A stretch of 64,000 nt of DNA from Papilionanthe hookeriana x Papilionanthe teres (taxonomy: Eukaryota > Streptophyta > Magnoliopsida > Asparagales > Orchidaceae). The notes beneath the pieces were generated by a model that ran no database searches, had not been told where the DNA came from, and was given only the letters and a program-made list of their open reading frames with translations. The translations under genes were made by a program, and so were the position numbers. The stretch lies in contig CM040422.1 in NCBI GenBank assembly GCA_022702705.1, positions 36,169,270 to 36,233,269 on the forward strand, written 5' to 3'. Below are positions 37,501-48,800 of the stretch, in pieces (position 1 is the first letter of the stretch; the number at the start of each line of letters is the position of its first letter).

Positions 37501-37700
37501 ATCTAATCGAGGCCTTCCCTTTTTGACCAAGGTATTAAAAGTTCTACTCAACCCGAGCTTCCATAAATTCTCCATTTTGTTTTACTTAATTTCAATGTAT
37601 CATAGCCGTAAAGATGTGTTCTTCTAGGATAAAAGCCTCGATAGAGACCAACCTCGCTTGATTTGCTTGAGTATTGAGCTAGATATTAGGTCTAGAAGGT
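34550..37700 (+). repeat. Probable long 3' LTR of the Ty3/gypsy element
   Basis: Follows the UTR tandem repeat and contains no coding domain. 35500-36660 is C/A-rich on the plus strand, full of CCAAATT, TTGACCC and AACCCAA words. 36870-37090 is a C-rich promoter-like stretch with a TATA box at 37106-37113, and 37380-37700 would be R/U5. LTRs of several kb occur in Ogre-type elements. I could not find terminal TG...CA with a second copy, because the 5' LTR is missing, so start and end are uncertain. Open frames here (34505-34804, 36654-36851, 37106-37384 minus) show no domain and are judged chance. Confidence 0.45.
37106..37113 (+). promoter_or_regulatory. TATA box in probable LTR
   Basis: CTATAAAT in the context GAGTTCTATAAATTGGCTCC, downstream of a C-rich stretch, with no other comparable box nearby. 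It fits an LTR promoter whose transcript would start about 30 bases downstream. Confidence 0.55.
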
Positions 37701-37936
37701 GGACGGTTCACGGGTTAGGACGCCTGGAGATGATGACCGGGAGCCGTCCGATCTTGTGTATATTGGACGGACGGTGAAGGTCAAGCTGGACATAACCGCA
37801 GGATGAAAAGAGCGTGCTGACTCAGATGGCGGTGTCAATTGGGAGCGCGCTGACCAGACCGTCGCAATTAACACAGTAATGTTTGCTTCCAAAAGATAGC
37901 CAAAAAGCATTGACTCGATTTATAAATAGCGGCTAA
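37701..37936. other. Short unassigned segment between the two elements
   Basis: Relatively G/C-rich for the window, with GACGG words (CCGTCCGATC, GGACGGACGG). It ends in a good TATA-like TATAAATA at 37921-37928 on the plus strand. It could be the end of the first LTR, a piece of host sequence or a fragment of another element. No coding domain is recognised. Confidence 0.3.
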
Positions 37937-39109
37937 TGTATAAAATTAATATTATATAAGTCATATTTTTTCACACTAGGGGTTCTACGCAAGTATACGT
38001 ATCGTTTCAAGTAATATAGGGTTTTTAAACAAAGACCCCAGTATCTATCCCGCAGGGAAGATTTATAGAAATAAACTTTCTATAAAGCGAAAGAGAAATA
38101 TAATAGTAAAAAAATATTTTTATTTCGATTATAAATTACCATTAATTTACTAGATGCAATTTAAAGAAAATAATAATAAGAAAATGATTTTTTAAACTCT
38201 ATATAAAATAAACAACTTTCTTTCCTTCAATTAATCTAAGATTTTTAAGATAATTTAATATTTGTTGGAGAATTTAATTTATGGTATTGTGCCAAATAGA
38301 AACATTCCTATTCTTTAACCTTTGATCTAGGTGCAAAGAACATTGACTAATTTACAGAATATGTCCGGATGTATTGTTAGTAGAATGGGTTAATCTAGGC
38401 TCACACTTCTAGATGTCCAAGGGTGGCTATGGTCGGCCCTACTTGTGACCCTTTCCTAGTCTATAAATCAAATTATAAGAATTTTGTCTGTCACTCTAAA
38501 AACTTATCAATTCTACGCCCTTTAAATATTATCTTCCTATTTATTTACACTTCACCATGAATAGCCCGCACAAGGCCTTCGACAACCCAAGGATTCATGT
38601 GACATTTACAAGTTAAGAGTTTTTCTCCTACAAGGTTTTTAAACTCTTCAACAGGTTTTAACAATTCAAAAGGCCAATTTAAAAAGTAAAGTAAGATCAG
38701 GTATTAATGTCATCACAATGTTTTGAAAATATTTTGAATTTTAATTCTCCATCGAATCTTTATATTATCTTATCTCTCTCTTCATAATTGAAGTAAGAAA
38801 GTAACTAACTACTCAGAACACATTGAAAATAAGTAACAAAAAATGATAATTAAACTTTGAATCAAATGTAAAAATATACTTATCTCAAATATTTCTTCTA
38901 CTGCATCTTCCGATTCCTACCGACTCCACGATGTAATGAACTCCGGATGCAAAACCTTGAAAATAAACTCACTAAACTAAACAAAAGTGGCCCTAAATTT
39001 CTCTCTCTAATTCTCTCTCTAAGGATGAGAGATCTTAAAGTAGATAAGAGAAAGGGGTACAATGGGAGGGGTACAATGGGAGGGGCACATTTTCTGAAGA
39101 ATTGGGCCT

Positions 39110-39119
39110 CTATTTATAG
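39110..39119 (-). promoter_or_regulatory. TATA box of the minus-strand LTR
   Basis: CTATAAATAG on the minus strand in the context AAGCCTATAAATAGAGGCCC, a strong plant TATA box. A predicted start about 30 bases downstream falls near 39080, beside a 15-bp tandem duplication (GTACAATGGGAGGGG, 39056-39086). Confidence 0.65.
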
Positions 39120-39193
39120 GCTTCAAGAGTTTCCTTGAGGCACCTCTTCAAAACATGTCCACATTAAATGAATCTTCTAGAAGGTCGGTCTGG

Positions 39194-39228
39194 CTCCTAG
39201 GCGCCGGAATCTGGAGCCTAGGCGCCGG
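39194..39228. repeat. GC-rich CCTAGGCGCC words, upstream pair
   Basis: Two copies of CCTAGGCGCCGGA(A/C) about 20 bp apart. They lie upstream of the minus-strand TATA box in a region that is otherwise A/T-rich. Confidence 0.7.
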
Positions 39229-39413
39229 ACACCGCGTCCAGTTCTTCGCACCACTTCGCGATTAAAACCGTTTTGGAGCGTCCAAATGCAATGTATCACA
39301 TGTCCTATTATCTAGGAATAACTGCCAGCCTTTTAGAATGTCCAATAACCGCTCACTTCGTCAAAATAACTGATTAAACATTGTCAAAAACTTGACACTT
39401 TCGTATCGAGTCT

Positions 39414-39450
39414 GGCGCTTAAGCGCCTGTTTCTGGCGCCTAGGCGCCAG
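39414..39450. repeat. Two GC-rich perfect palindromes
   Basis: GGCGCTTAAGCGCC (39414-39427) and CTGGCGCCTAGGCGCCAG (39433-39450) are perfect palindromes of 14 and 18 bp placed side by side. They are related to the words at 39194-39228. They stand out in A/T-rich DNA and lie about 300 bp upstream of the minus-strand TATA box, so they may be LTR enhancer or structural elements. Confidence 0.8.
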
Positions 39451-39638
39451 GCCATATTTTTTTATAGTTTTGGTATTTTGCTCCATTTTTGCTCCGTTTT
39501 ACTCATTTTTCCTTCTTAGACCTTTTTACATTACCTACATCCAAAAATACAAAAAATATCTTTCATTAAAGCATAATATCCTTAGAAATTAATAAAAATT
39601 AAGACATAAAGAAATAGGTATTTTTTTATAGATCAAAA

Positions 39639-39650
39639 TCCCCCAAACTT
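39639..39650 (-). other. Polypurine tract of the minus-strand element
   Basis: Minus-strand AAGTTTGGGGGA, preceded by TTGAGGACAAGTAACATTT. Purine tracts of this kind prime plus-strand DNA synthesis just before the 3' LTR. It fixes the orientation of this remnant as minus. Confidence 0.6.
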
Positions 39651-40450
39651 AAATGTTACTTGTCCTCAAGTAACACTTTTTACTACATAAAATATAACTT
39701 TTGGAAATAAAAGATAAATGTTTAAGATTCCTTATAATTTTTGATTTTATAAAGTCTTTAGTAAATTATTAACCCAATTTCACTAACTAGGTTTAATTTT
39801 AAGAATTTAAAGAATATTTAACTACCAAATCATAAGATTTCAAACTTTTCATTCATTTTGAAAATAATAGAAGTCTATTATATTAAGCTTTCATAGATTA
39901 TTTACAAGAAAAATATCTTGAAAAATCTTTTCTAAATAAATATTTATGCATAAAAATTAAGTAAAGTATGTAATTAGTTTTCTTCTTATAAGATAATTCA
40001 AGTGAAGCCAATTTTTGATTAGGCATTTCCTCAAGCTTCTCCTCTCTATCTCTTTTTTTTATATAGAAACGATTACTATATCTGGATAGCCTGTTAATGG
40101 TTTTGAACTTCACTATCCTTAACTTATATTTTTTAAAACTTATACATCTCCACTTAATTATTATAACATAAATAAAAATTCAAAAAGAATTCCAATCTTT
40201 TCTTTTTAAAGTGATAATTTTTTATTACTTAATATTTCTAAAATTCTATTATTTCTATCATGAATAGAAAAATTCTTTTTCTCATTCTTCTTTAAGTTAA
40301 ATAATTCTATTCTTAAAATCAATCAAAGTTAGTAAAATTTTGGTTAATTTCACTAAATTGTTTATAATTTCAAAAATAAAAGTGATCTCAAATAAATTCT
40401 TCATTCTTTTATGAATAATTAAGATGAAATTGAAGCATGTATATAGAAAT
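39651..40450 (-). other. 3' internal sequence of minus-strand element, non-coding
   Basis: About 800 bases, very A/T-rich, with no open frame longer than about 70 codons and no recognisable domain (40113-39898 minus is basic and low-complexity). Its position before the polypurine tract suggests a 3' UTR. It ends at the satellite. Confidence 0.4.
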
Positions 40451-43400
40451 GGTCAACATTTGACCAAAAAGTCAACATTTGACCAAAAAGTCAACTTTGG
40501 TCAAAATGGTCAATCCATGTCCCAATAACCAACCTATTAGCCCAATAGGTCTACTTTTGGCCAAAAATTCAATTTTGGTCAAAATAGTCAATTTTTGACC
40601 TAATGACCAACTATTGACCCAATAATCAAATCTTTGACAAAAAGTCAACTTTGGTCAAAATGGTCAATACCTGACCTAATGACCGAGCCATTGACCCAAT
40701 AAGTTAACTTTGAACCAAAAAGTCAACTCTGGTAAAAATGATTAATTTCTGACCCAATGACCAACCCATTGATCCAATAGGTTAACTTTTGACCAAAAAG
40801 TCAACTTTGGTCAAAATAGTTAATCATTAACCCAATGACAGACCCATTGATCCAATAGGTCGACTTTTGTCCAAAAGTCAACTTTGGTCAAAATGGTCAA
40901 TCCTTGACCCAATGACCAACCCATTGTCCAATAAGTCAAATTTTGACCAAAAAGTCAATTTTAGTCAAAATAGTTAATTTTTGACCTAATGACCATCCTA
41001 TTGACCCAAAAGGTCAACCTCTGACCAAAAAAGTCAACTTTGGTTAAAATAGTCAATCCTTGACCCAATGACCGACACATTGACCCAATAAGTTAACTTT
41101 TGACCAAAAAGTCAATTTTAGTCAAAATTGTCAATTTTTGACCTAATGACAAATTATTGACCAATAAGTCAATCTCTGACCAAAAGGTCAACTTTGGTCA
41201 AAATGATTAATCATTGATTTAATAACCAACCCATTGACCCAATAGGTCAACTTCTGTCGAAAAAGTCAAGTTCGGTCAAAATGGTCAGCTTCTGACCCAA
41301 TGACCAAACCCTTGATTCAATAGGTCAATTTTTGACCAAAAAGTCAACTTTGTTCAAAATGGTCAATTTCTGACATAATAACTACCCCATTGACCGAATG
41401 AGTCAACTTTTAACCAAAAATTAAAGTTTGGTTAATCTAATCAATTTTTGACCGAATGACCAATTATTGACCTAATAAGTCAATCTCTGACCAAAAAGTC
41501 AACTTTGGTCAAAATGGTAAATGCTTGACCCAATGGCCAACCGATTGACCAAATAGGTCAACATTTGAACAAAAAGTCAACTTTGGTCAAAATGGTCAAT
41601 CCTTGACCCAATGACCCAAGAAGTCAACTTTTGACAAAAAAGTCAAGTGTGGTCAAGATAGTCAGTTTTTGACCTAATGATTACCCCATTGACCCAAGAG
41701 GTCAACTTTTGACCAAGAAGTTAACTTTTGTCAAAATAGTCAATTTCTAACCCAATGACCAAACCGTTGATCCAATCGATCAACTTTTGACCAAAAAGTC
41801 AACTTTGGTCAAAATGATCAATCCTTGACACAAAGACCAAACCATTGATGCAATATGTCAACTTTTGAACCAAAAGTCAACTTTGGTCAAAATTGTCAAT
41901 CCGTGACCCAATGACCAACAAATTTACAAAATAGATTAACTTTTGACCAAAATGTCAATTTTGGTCATATTGGTCAATCGTTTAACAAGAAACATACACA
42001 TTGACCCAATTGGTCAAATTTCGACCAAAAAGTCAATTTTGGTCAAAATAACCAATTTTTAACCTAATGACCACCCATTGACCCGGTAGGTCAACTTTTG
42101 ACCAAAAATTCAACTTTGGTTAAAATGGTCAATTTCTGACCCAATTACCAACCCATTGACCTAATCGGTCAACTTTTGACCAAAAAGTCAACTTTGGTCA
42201 AAATGGTTAATCCTTAACCCAATGACCCAATAGGTCAACTTTTGACTAAGAAGTTAACTTTGGTCAAACGGTCAATTTCTGACCCAATGACCAAACTATT
42301 GATTCAATCGGTCAACGTTTGACCAAAATGTCAACTTTGATCAAAATGGTCAATCCTTGAACCAATGACCAGCCTATTGACGCAATATGAAAAATTTTGA
42401 ACAAAAAGTCAACTTTGGTCAAAATGGTCAATCCCTGACCCAATCACCAACCAATTTACCCAATAAGTCAACTTTTAACCAAAATGTTAACTTTAGTCAA
42501 AATTGCCAATCCTTTAACCGGAGACATATACATTGAGCTAATTGGTCCAATTTTGACCAAAAAGTCAATTTTGGTCTATATGGTCAATTTTTAACCTAAT
42601 GACCACCCATTGACCCAAGAAGTTAACATTGGTTAAAATGGTCAACTTCTGACCCAATGACCAACTCATTGACCTAATAGGTCAACTTTTGACCAAAAAA
42701 TCAACTTTGGTAAAAATAGTTAATCCTTGACCTAATGACCCAATAGGTCAACTTTTGACCAAAAAGTCAATTTTGGTCAAAATGGTCAATTTTTGACCTA
42801 ATGACCATTTATTGGCCCACTAAGTCAATCTCTGACCAAAATGTAAACTTTGGTCAAAATGGTCACTCCTTGACCCAACTACCACCTCATTGACCCAATA
42901 GTCAACTTTTGACCAAAAAGTAAACTTTTATCAAAATGGTCAATCCTTGACCCAATAACAAAATCATTTACCCAAAAGGTCAACTTTTGATTAAATAGTC
43001 AACTTTGGTCAAAATGTTGAATCCTTAACTTAATGACCAACCTATTGACCCAATAGGTCAACAGTTGACTGAAAAGTAAATTTTGGTCAAAATAGTCAAT
43101 TTTTGACCTAATGACCACACCATGGACCCCATAGGTCAACTTTTAACCAAAATGTCATCTTTGGTCAAAATGATTAATTTCTGACCCAATGACCACCCCA
43201 TTGGCCCAATGGGCCAACTTTTGACCAAAAATTCAAATTTGGTTAAAATAGTCAATTTTTGACCTAATAACAATTTATTGACCAAATAAGACAATCTCTG
43301 CCCAAAAAGTCAACTTCGGTCAAAATGGATAATCCTTGACCAAATGACCAACCCATTGAATGAATAGGTCAACATTTGAACTAAAAGTTAATTTTGGTTG

Positions 43401-45811
43401 ATATAGTAAATTTTTCACCTAATGACTACCCAATAGACCCAATAAGTCAAATTTTGACCAAAAAGTAAATTTTGACTAAAAAGTCAACTTTGGTCAAAAT
43501 GATAAATCCTTGACGCAATGACCAACTCACTGACCCAGAAGATCAACTTTTATCCAAAAAGTTAATTTTGGTCAAAATCATCAAATTTAGATCTAGTGAC
43601 CAATTTATAACCCATTAAGCCAATCTCTGACCAAAACGCTAACTTTGGTCAAAATGATCAATTCTTGACCCATTGACCCTATAGGTCAACTTTTGACCAA
43701 AAACTCAACTTTGGTCAAAATGGTCGATCCTTGACCCAATAACTAACCCATTTACCTAATATGTCAACATTTGTCCAAGAAGTCGATTTTGGTCGATATA
43801 ATCAATTTTTAAGCTCATGACCACCCGTTGACCCCATAGGTCAACTTTTGACCAAAAGTCATCTTTGGTCAAAATAATCATATTTTAACCTAATGACCAA
43901 CCCATTGAGACAATAGGTCAGTTTTTGACCAAAAAGTTAACTTATGTCAAAATAGTCAATTCTTGATGCAATGACAAACCCATGGATCCAGTATGTTAAC
44001 ATTTGACCAAAAAGTCAAATTTGGTCAAAATAGTCAATTTTTGAACTAATGACTAATTATTGACCCGTTAATTCAATCTCTGACTAAAAAGACAACTTTG
44101 GTCAAAATGGTCAATCCTTGACCCAATGACTAACCCATTCACCTTATAGGTTAACTTTTGAAAAAAAAATCAACTTTGGTCAAAATAGTGCATCCCTGAC
44201 CCAATGACCATTTTAACCAATTGCTCAGAAAAGTCAATTTTTGACCTAATGACCAATATTGACCACAATAATTCAATCTCTGACCAAAAAGTTAACTTTG
44301 GTCGAAATGGTCAATCCTTGACCCAATGACCAACCCATTGACCCAATAAGTCAACTTTTGTACAAAAAGTTAACATCGGTCAGAAATGTCAATCCATGAC
44401 CCAACGTTGAAAATGTTAAAAATGTCAATCCATGACCCAACCTTAAAAAGTCAATATTTGTCAATATAGTTAATTTTTGACCTAATGACCACCCCATTAA
44501 CCCAAAAGGTCAACTTTTTACCAAAAAGTCAACTTTGGTTTAAAAGGTTAATTTCTGACCTAATGACCACCCCATTGACCCATAGGTCAACTTTTGACAA
44601 AAAGTCCAATTTTGGTCAAAATAGTCAATTTTTGACCTAATGATGAATTATTGACCCAATAAGTCAATATCTAACCTAAAAGTCAACTTTAGTCAAAATA
44701 GTCAATGCTTGACCCAATGACCGACATATTGACCCAATAGGCTAACTTTTGACCAAAAAGTAAACTTTGGTCAAAATGGTCAATTTTTGACCCAATGACC
44801 AACCCATTTATCCAATCAGTCCACTTTTGACCAAAAAGTCAACTTTTGACCAAAAAGTCAACTTTGGTCAAAATAGTTATTACTGGACCCAATGACCAAC
44901 CCATTGATGCAATGTGTCAACTTTTGGTGAAAAAGTGAACTTTAGTCAAAATGGTTAATCATTGACCCAATGACCAACCAATTTACCTAATTGGTCAACT
45001 TTTGACCAAAATGTCAACTTTGGTCAAAATGGTCAATCCTTGAACTAGTGACATACACAATGACCCAATTGGTTAAATTTTAACCAAACAGTCAATTTTG
45101 GTCTAAATAGTCAATTTTTAACCAAATGACCACCCATTGACTCGAGAAGTCAACTTTTGACCAAAAAGACAACTTTGGTAAAATTAGCGAACTTTGGTAA
45201 TATAGTCAATTTTTAACCAAATGACTAACCCATTGACCTAATAGGTCAACTTTTGAACAAAAGGACAACTTTGGTCAAAATGATTAATTCTTGACCCAAT
45301 GACCCAATAGGTCAACTTTTGACCAAAAAGACAATTTTGGTTAAAATGGTCAATTTTCGACCTAATGACCATTTATTGACCCCATAAGTCAATCTCTGAC
45401 CAAAATGTAAACTTTGGTCAAAATGGTCAATCCTTGACCCAATAACCAACCCATTGACCGAATAGGTCAATCTTTTACTAAAAAGCCAACTTTCAATTCT
45501 TGACTTAATGACTAACCAATTGACCCAATAGGTCAACTTTTAACCAAAAAGTCAACTTTGGTCAAAATGGTCAATCCTTGACCCAATGACCAACCCATTG
45601 ACCCATAGGTCAACTTTTGACCAAAAATTCAATTTTGGTCAAAATAGTCAATTTTTGACCTGCTAACCAACTATTGAATCAATAAATTAATCTCTGACCA
45701 AAAAGTTAACTTTAGTCAAAATGGTCAATCCTTGACCCAATGACAAACAAATCGACCCAATTGGTCAACTTTTGACCAAAAAATCAACTTTGGTCAAAAT
45801 GGTCAATCCTT

Positions 45812-48800
45812 GACGAAATGACCAACCCGTTGCTCAATAGATCAAATTTTGACCAAAAAGTCAATTTTAGTCAAAATAGTCAATTTTTGACCTAATGACC
45901 ATCCCATTGACCCAATAAGTCAATCTCTGACCAAAAAGTCAACTTTGGTCAAAATAGTCAATCCATGACCCAATGACCAACCCATTGACCCAATTGGTCA
46001 ACTTTTGACCAAAAAGTCAATTTTGGTCAAAATAGTCAATTTTGGTCAAAGTAGTCAATTTTGGTCAAAATAGTAAATTTTTGAGCTAATGACCAATTAT
46101 TAACCCAATAAGTCAATCTCTGCCAAAAAGTCAACATTGGTTAAAATGACCAATCATTAATGTAATGACCAGCCCATTGAAGCAATAGGTCAACTTTTGT
46201 CTAAAAAGTCAAGTTTAGTCAAAATGGTTAGTTTATGACCCAATAACCAAACCCTTGACTCAATAGGTCAACTTTTGACTAAAAACTCAACTTTGCTCAA
46301 AAAGGTCAAATTCTGACACAATAACCACCCCATTGACCCAATGAGCTAACTTTTGACCAAAAATTAAATTTTGGTCAATATAATCAATTTTTGACCTAAT
46401 GACCAATTATTGGCCCAATAAGTCAATCTCTGACCAAAAAATCAACTGTGATTAAAATGGTAAATCCTTGAGCCAATGACTAACCGATTAGCCAAATAGG
46501 TAATCATTTAACCAAAAAGTCAACTTTTTTCAAAAAGGTGAATCCTTGACCCAATGACCCAATAGGTCAACTTTTGACCAAAAAGTCAATTATGGTCAAA
46601 ATTATCAATTCTTGAACTAATGACTGTCTCATTGCCCAAGTGGTCAACTTTTGACTAAAAAGTCAACTTTGGTCAAAATGGTTAATTTCAAACCCAATGA
46701 CGAAATTATTAATGCAATCGGTCAACTTTTGACCTGAAAGATAACTTTGGTCAAAATGGTCAATCCTTGACCCAATGACCAACCCATTGACGCCATATGT
46801 TAACTTTTGAACAAAAAGTCAACTTTGGTCAAAATGGTCATTCCTTGACCTAATAACCAACCAATTTACCCAATAGTTCGACTTTTGACCAAAATGCCAA
46901 GTTTGATCAAAATGGTCAATCCTTTAACCAGAGACACGCATTGACCCAATTGGCTAAATTTTGACCAAAAAGCCAATTTTAGTCTAAATAGTCAATTTTT
47001 AGCCTAATGACTACCCATTGGCCCAATAGGTCAAATTTTTACCAAAAAGTCAACTTTGGTAAAAATGACCAATTTCTGACCTAATAACCAACCCATTGAC
47101 CCAATAGGTCAACTTTTGATCAAAAGTCAACATTGGTCAAAATGGTGAATCCTTCACCCAATGACCGAATAGGTCAACTTTTGACAAAGAAGTCAATTTT
47201 GGTCAAAATGATCAATTTTTGACCTAAGGACCATTTATTGACCTAATAAGTCAAACTCTAACCAAAATGTTAACTTTGGCCAAAATGGTCCATCCTTGAC
47301 CAAATGACCAATCCATTAACCAAATAGGTCAACTTTTGACCAAAAAGTCAACTTTGGTCAAAATGATCAATCCTCGACTCAACGACCAACCCACTGATCC
47401 AAAAGGCCAACTTTTAACCAAAAGGTCAATTTTGGTAAAAAAGACAATTTTTGACATAATGGCCAATTATTGACCCAATAAGTCAATTTCTGAATAAAAA
47501 GTCTACTTTGTTCAACATGGTCACTCCTTGACCCAATGACAACTTCATTGACCCAAGAGGTAAACTTTTGACCAAAAAGTAAAATTTTGGTCAAAATGGT
47601 CAATCCTTGACACAATGACTAACACAATGACCTAATAGGTTAACTTTTGACCAAAAATTTAACTCTGCTCAAAATGCTAAATCCTTGACACAAATACCAA
47701 CCCATTGACCCAATAGGTCAACTACTGACCAAAAAGTCAATTTTGGTCAAAATAGTTAATTTTTAACCTAATGACAACCCATTGACACTCTAAGTCAACT
47801 TTTAACCAAAATGTTTTCTTTGGTTAAAATGGTTACTTTCTGACCCAATGACCACCCCATTGACCCAATGGGTCAACTTTTGACAAAAAATTCAATTTTG
47901 GTCAAAATAGTCAATTTTGGTCAAAATAGTCAATTTTTGACCTAATGACTAATTATTGACCAATAAGTTAATCTCTGCCCAAAAAGTCAACTTTGGTCAA
48001 AATGGTCAATCCTTGACCTAATGATATAATTAATTTTTCACCTAATGACTACCCAATTGACCCAATAGGTCAACTTTTGACCAAAAAGTGAACCTTGGTC
48101 AAAATATTCAATTTATGACCCAATGACAACCCCATTAATCCAATAGGTCGACTTTTGACCAAAAAGTCAACTTCAGCCAAAATGATAAATCCTTGACGCA
48201 ACGACCAACCCATTGACCCAAGAGATCAACTTTTAACAAAAAAGTCAATTTTGGTCAAAATAATCAAATTTAGATCTATTGACCAATTATTAACCCAATA
48301 AGCCAATCTCTGACCAAAACGTTAACTTTGGTCAAAATGGTCAATTCTTAACCCAATGACCAACTCATTGACCCTAAAGGTCAACTTTTTGACCAAAAAC
48401 TCAGCTTTGATTAAAATGGTCAATCCTTGACCTAATGACCAACCCATTGACCCGATATGTCAACTTTTGACCAAAAAGTCAATTTTGGTCTATGTAGTCA
48501 ATTTTCAACCTAATGACCACCCCATTAACCTCATAGGTCAACTTTTAACTAAAAAGTCACTTTGGTCAAAATGGTCATATTCTAACCCAATGACCAACCT
48601 ATTGTCCCAATAGGTCAGTTTTTGACCAAAAAGTTAACTTTAGTCCAAATGGTCAATTCTTGATGCACTGACAAACCAATTGACCCAGTATGTAAACTTT
48701 TAACCAAAAAGTCAATTTTAGTCAAAATAGTCAAATTTTTACCTAATGACCAATTATTGACCCAATAAGTCAATCTCTCACTAAAAAGACAACTTTGGAC

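Larger units (their letters stand above)
26144..37700 (+). mobile_element. 5'-truncated Tat/Ogre-like Ty3/gypsy retrotransposon
   Basis: Domain order on the plus strand is gag C-terminus, protease, RT, archaeal-type RNase H, integrase. It is followed by an extra ALKBH-like reading frame, a UTR with tandem repeats and a probable 3' LTR. PR-RT-RNH-IN order is Ty3/gypsy. The LLGRPWIHE protease ending, the RKKNGQIR-VDFRDLNK RT words and the second RNase H type point to the Tat/Ogre/Retand group of the plant OTA lineage. The 5' LTR, primer-binding site and most of gag are missing. Every domain has stops or frameshifts, so the copy is dead. The right end is approximate because the LTR end could not be fixed. 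Confidence 0.8.
37937..39635 (-). repeat. LTR of the minus-strand element
   Basis: On the minus strand it would start TGATCTATAAAA just after the polypurine tract and could end in TACA near 37937 (about 1.7 kb). It holds the GC palindromes, then the TATA box, then a presumed R/U5 with CT-rich leader words. The left end is a guess based on a terminal TG/CA; no second LTR is available to confirm it. Confidence 0.45.
26144..40450. mobile_element. Non-satellite island of retroelement remnants
   Basis: A 14,307-bp block with no satellite monomers. It is made of a plus-strand Ty3/gypsy remnant with its 3' region and a minus-strand LTR-element remnant. Both elements lack their 5' parts and are cut exactly where the satellite starts, so their 3' ends face each other around 37.7-37.9 kb. 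No 5-bp target-site duplication is evident between the two satellite edges. Confidence 0.85.
37937..40450 (-). mobile_element. 5'-truncated LTR-element remnant, minus strand
   Basis: Read on the minus strand, the order is A/T-rich 3' internal sequence (40450-39651), a polypurine tract (39650-39639), then an LTR with its own TATA box. No protein domains remain. The wording TTGAGGACAAGTAACA followed by AAGTTTGGGGGA, and at the other end CGATACGTATACTTGCG, is a combination I recall from a widespread plant LTR-element family, but I cannot name it. It is cut by the satellite at 40450. Confidence 0.55.

Noticed and set aside
39392..39592. 66-codon plus-strand ORF with a membrane-like hydrophobic stretch
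   Set aside because: It falls in the U3 of a minus-strand LTR; hydrophobicity comes from T-rich sequence, and there is no supporting context.
26144..40450. Target-site duplication of a single recent insertion
   Set aside because: The bases on the two satellite edges (GACCCA and GGTCAA) are not a direct repeat, and both elements are truncated at the edges.
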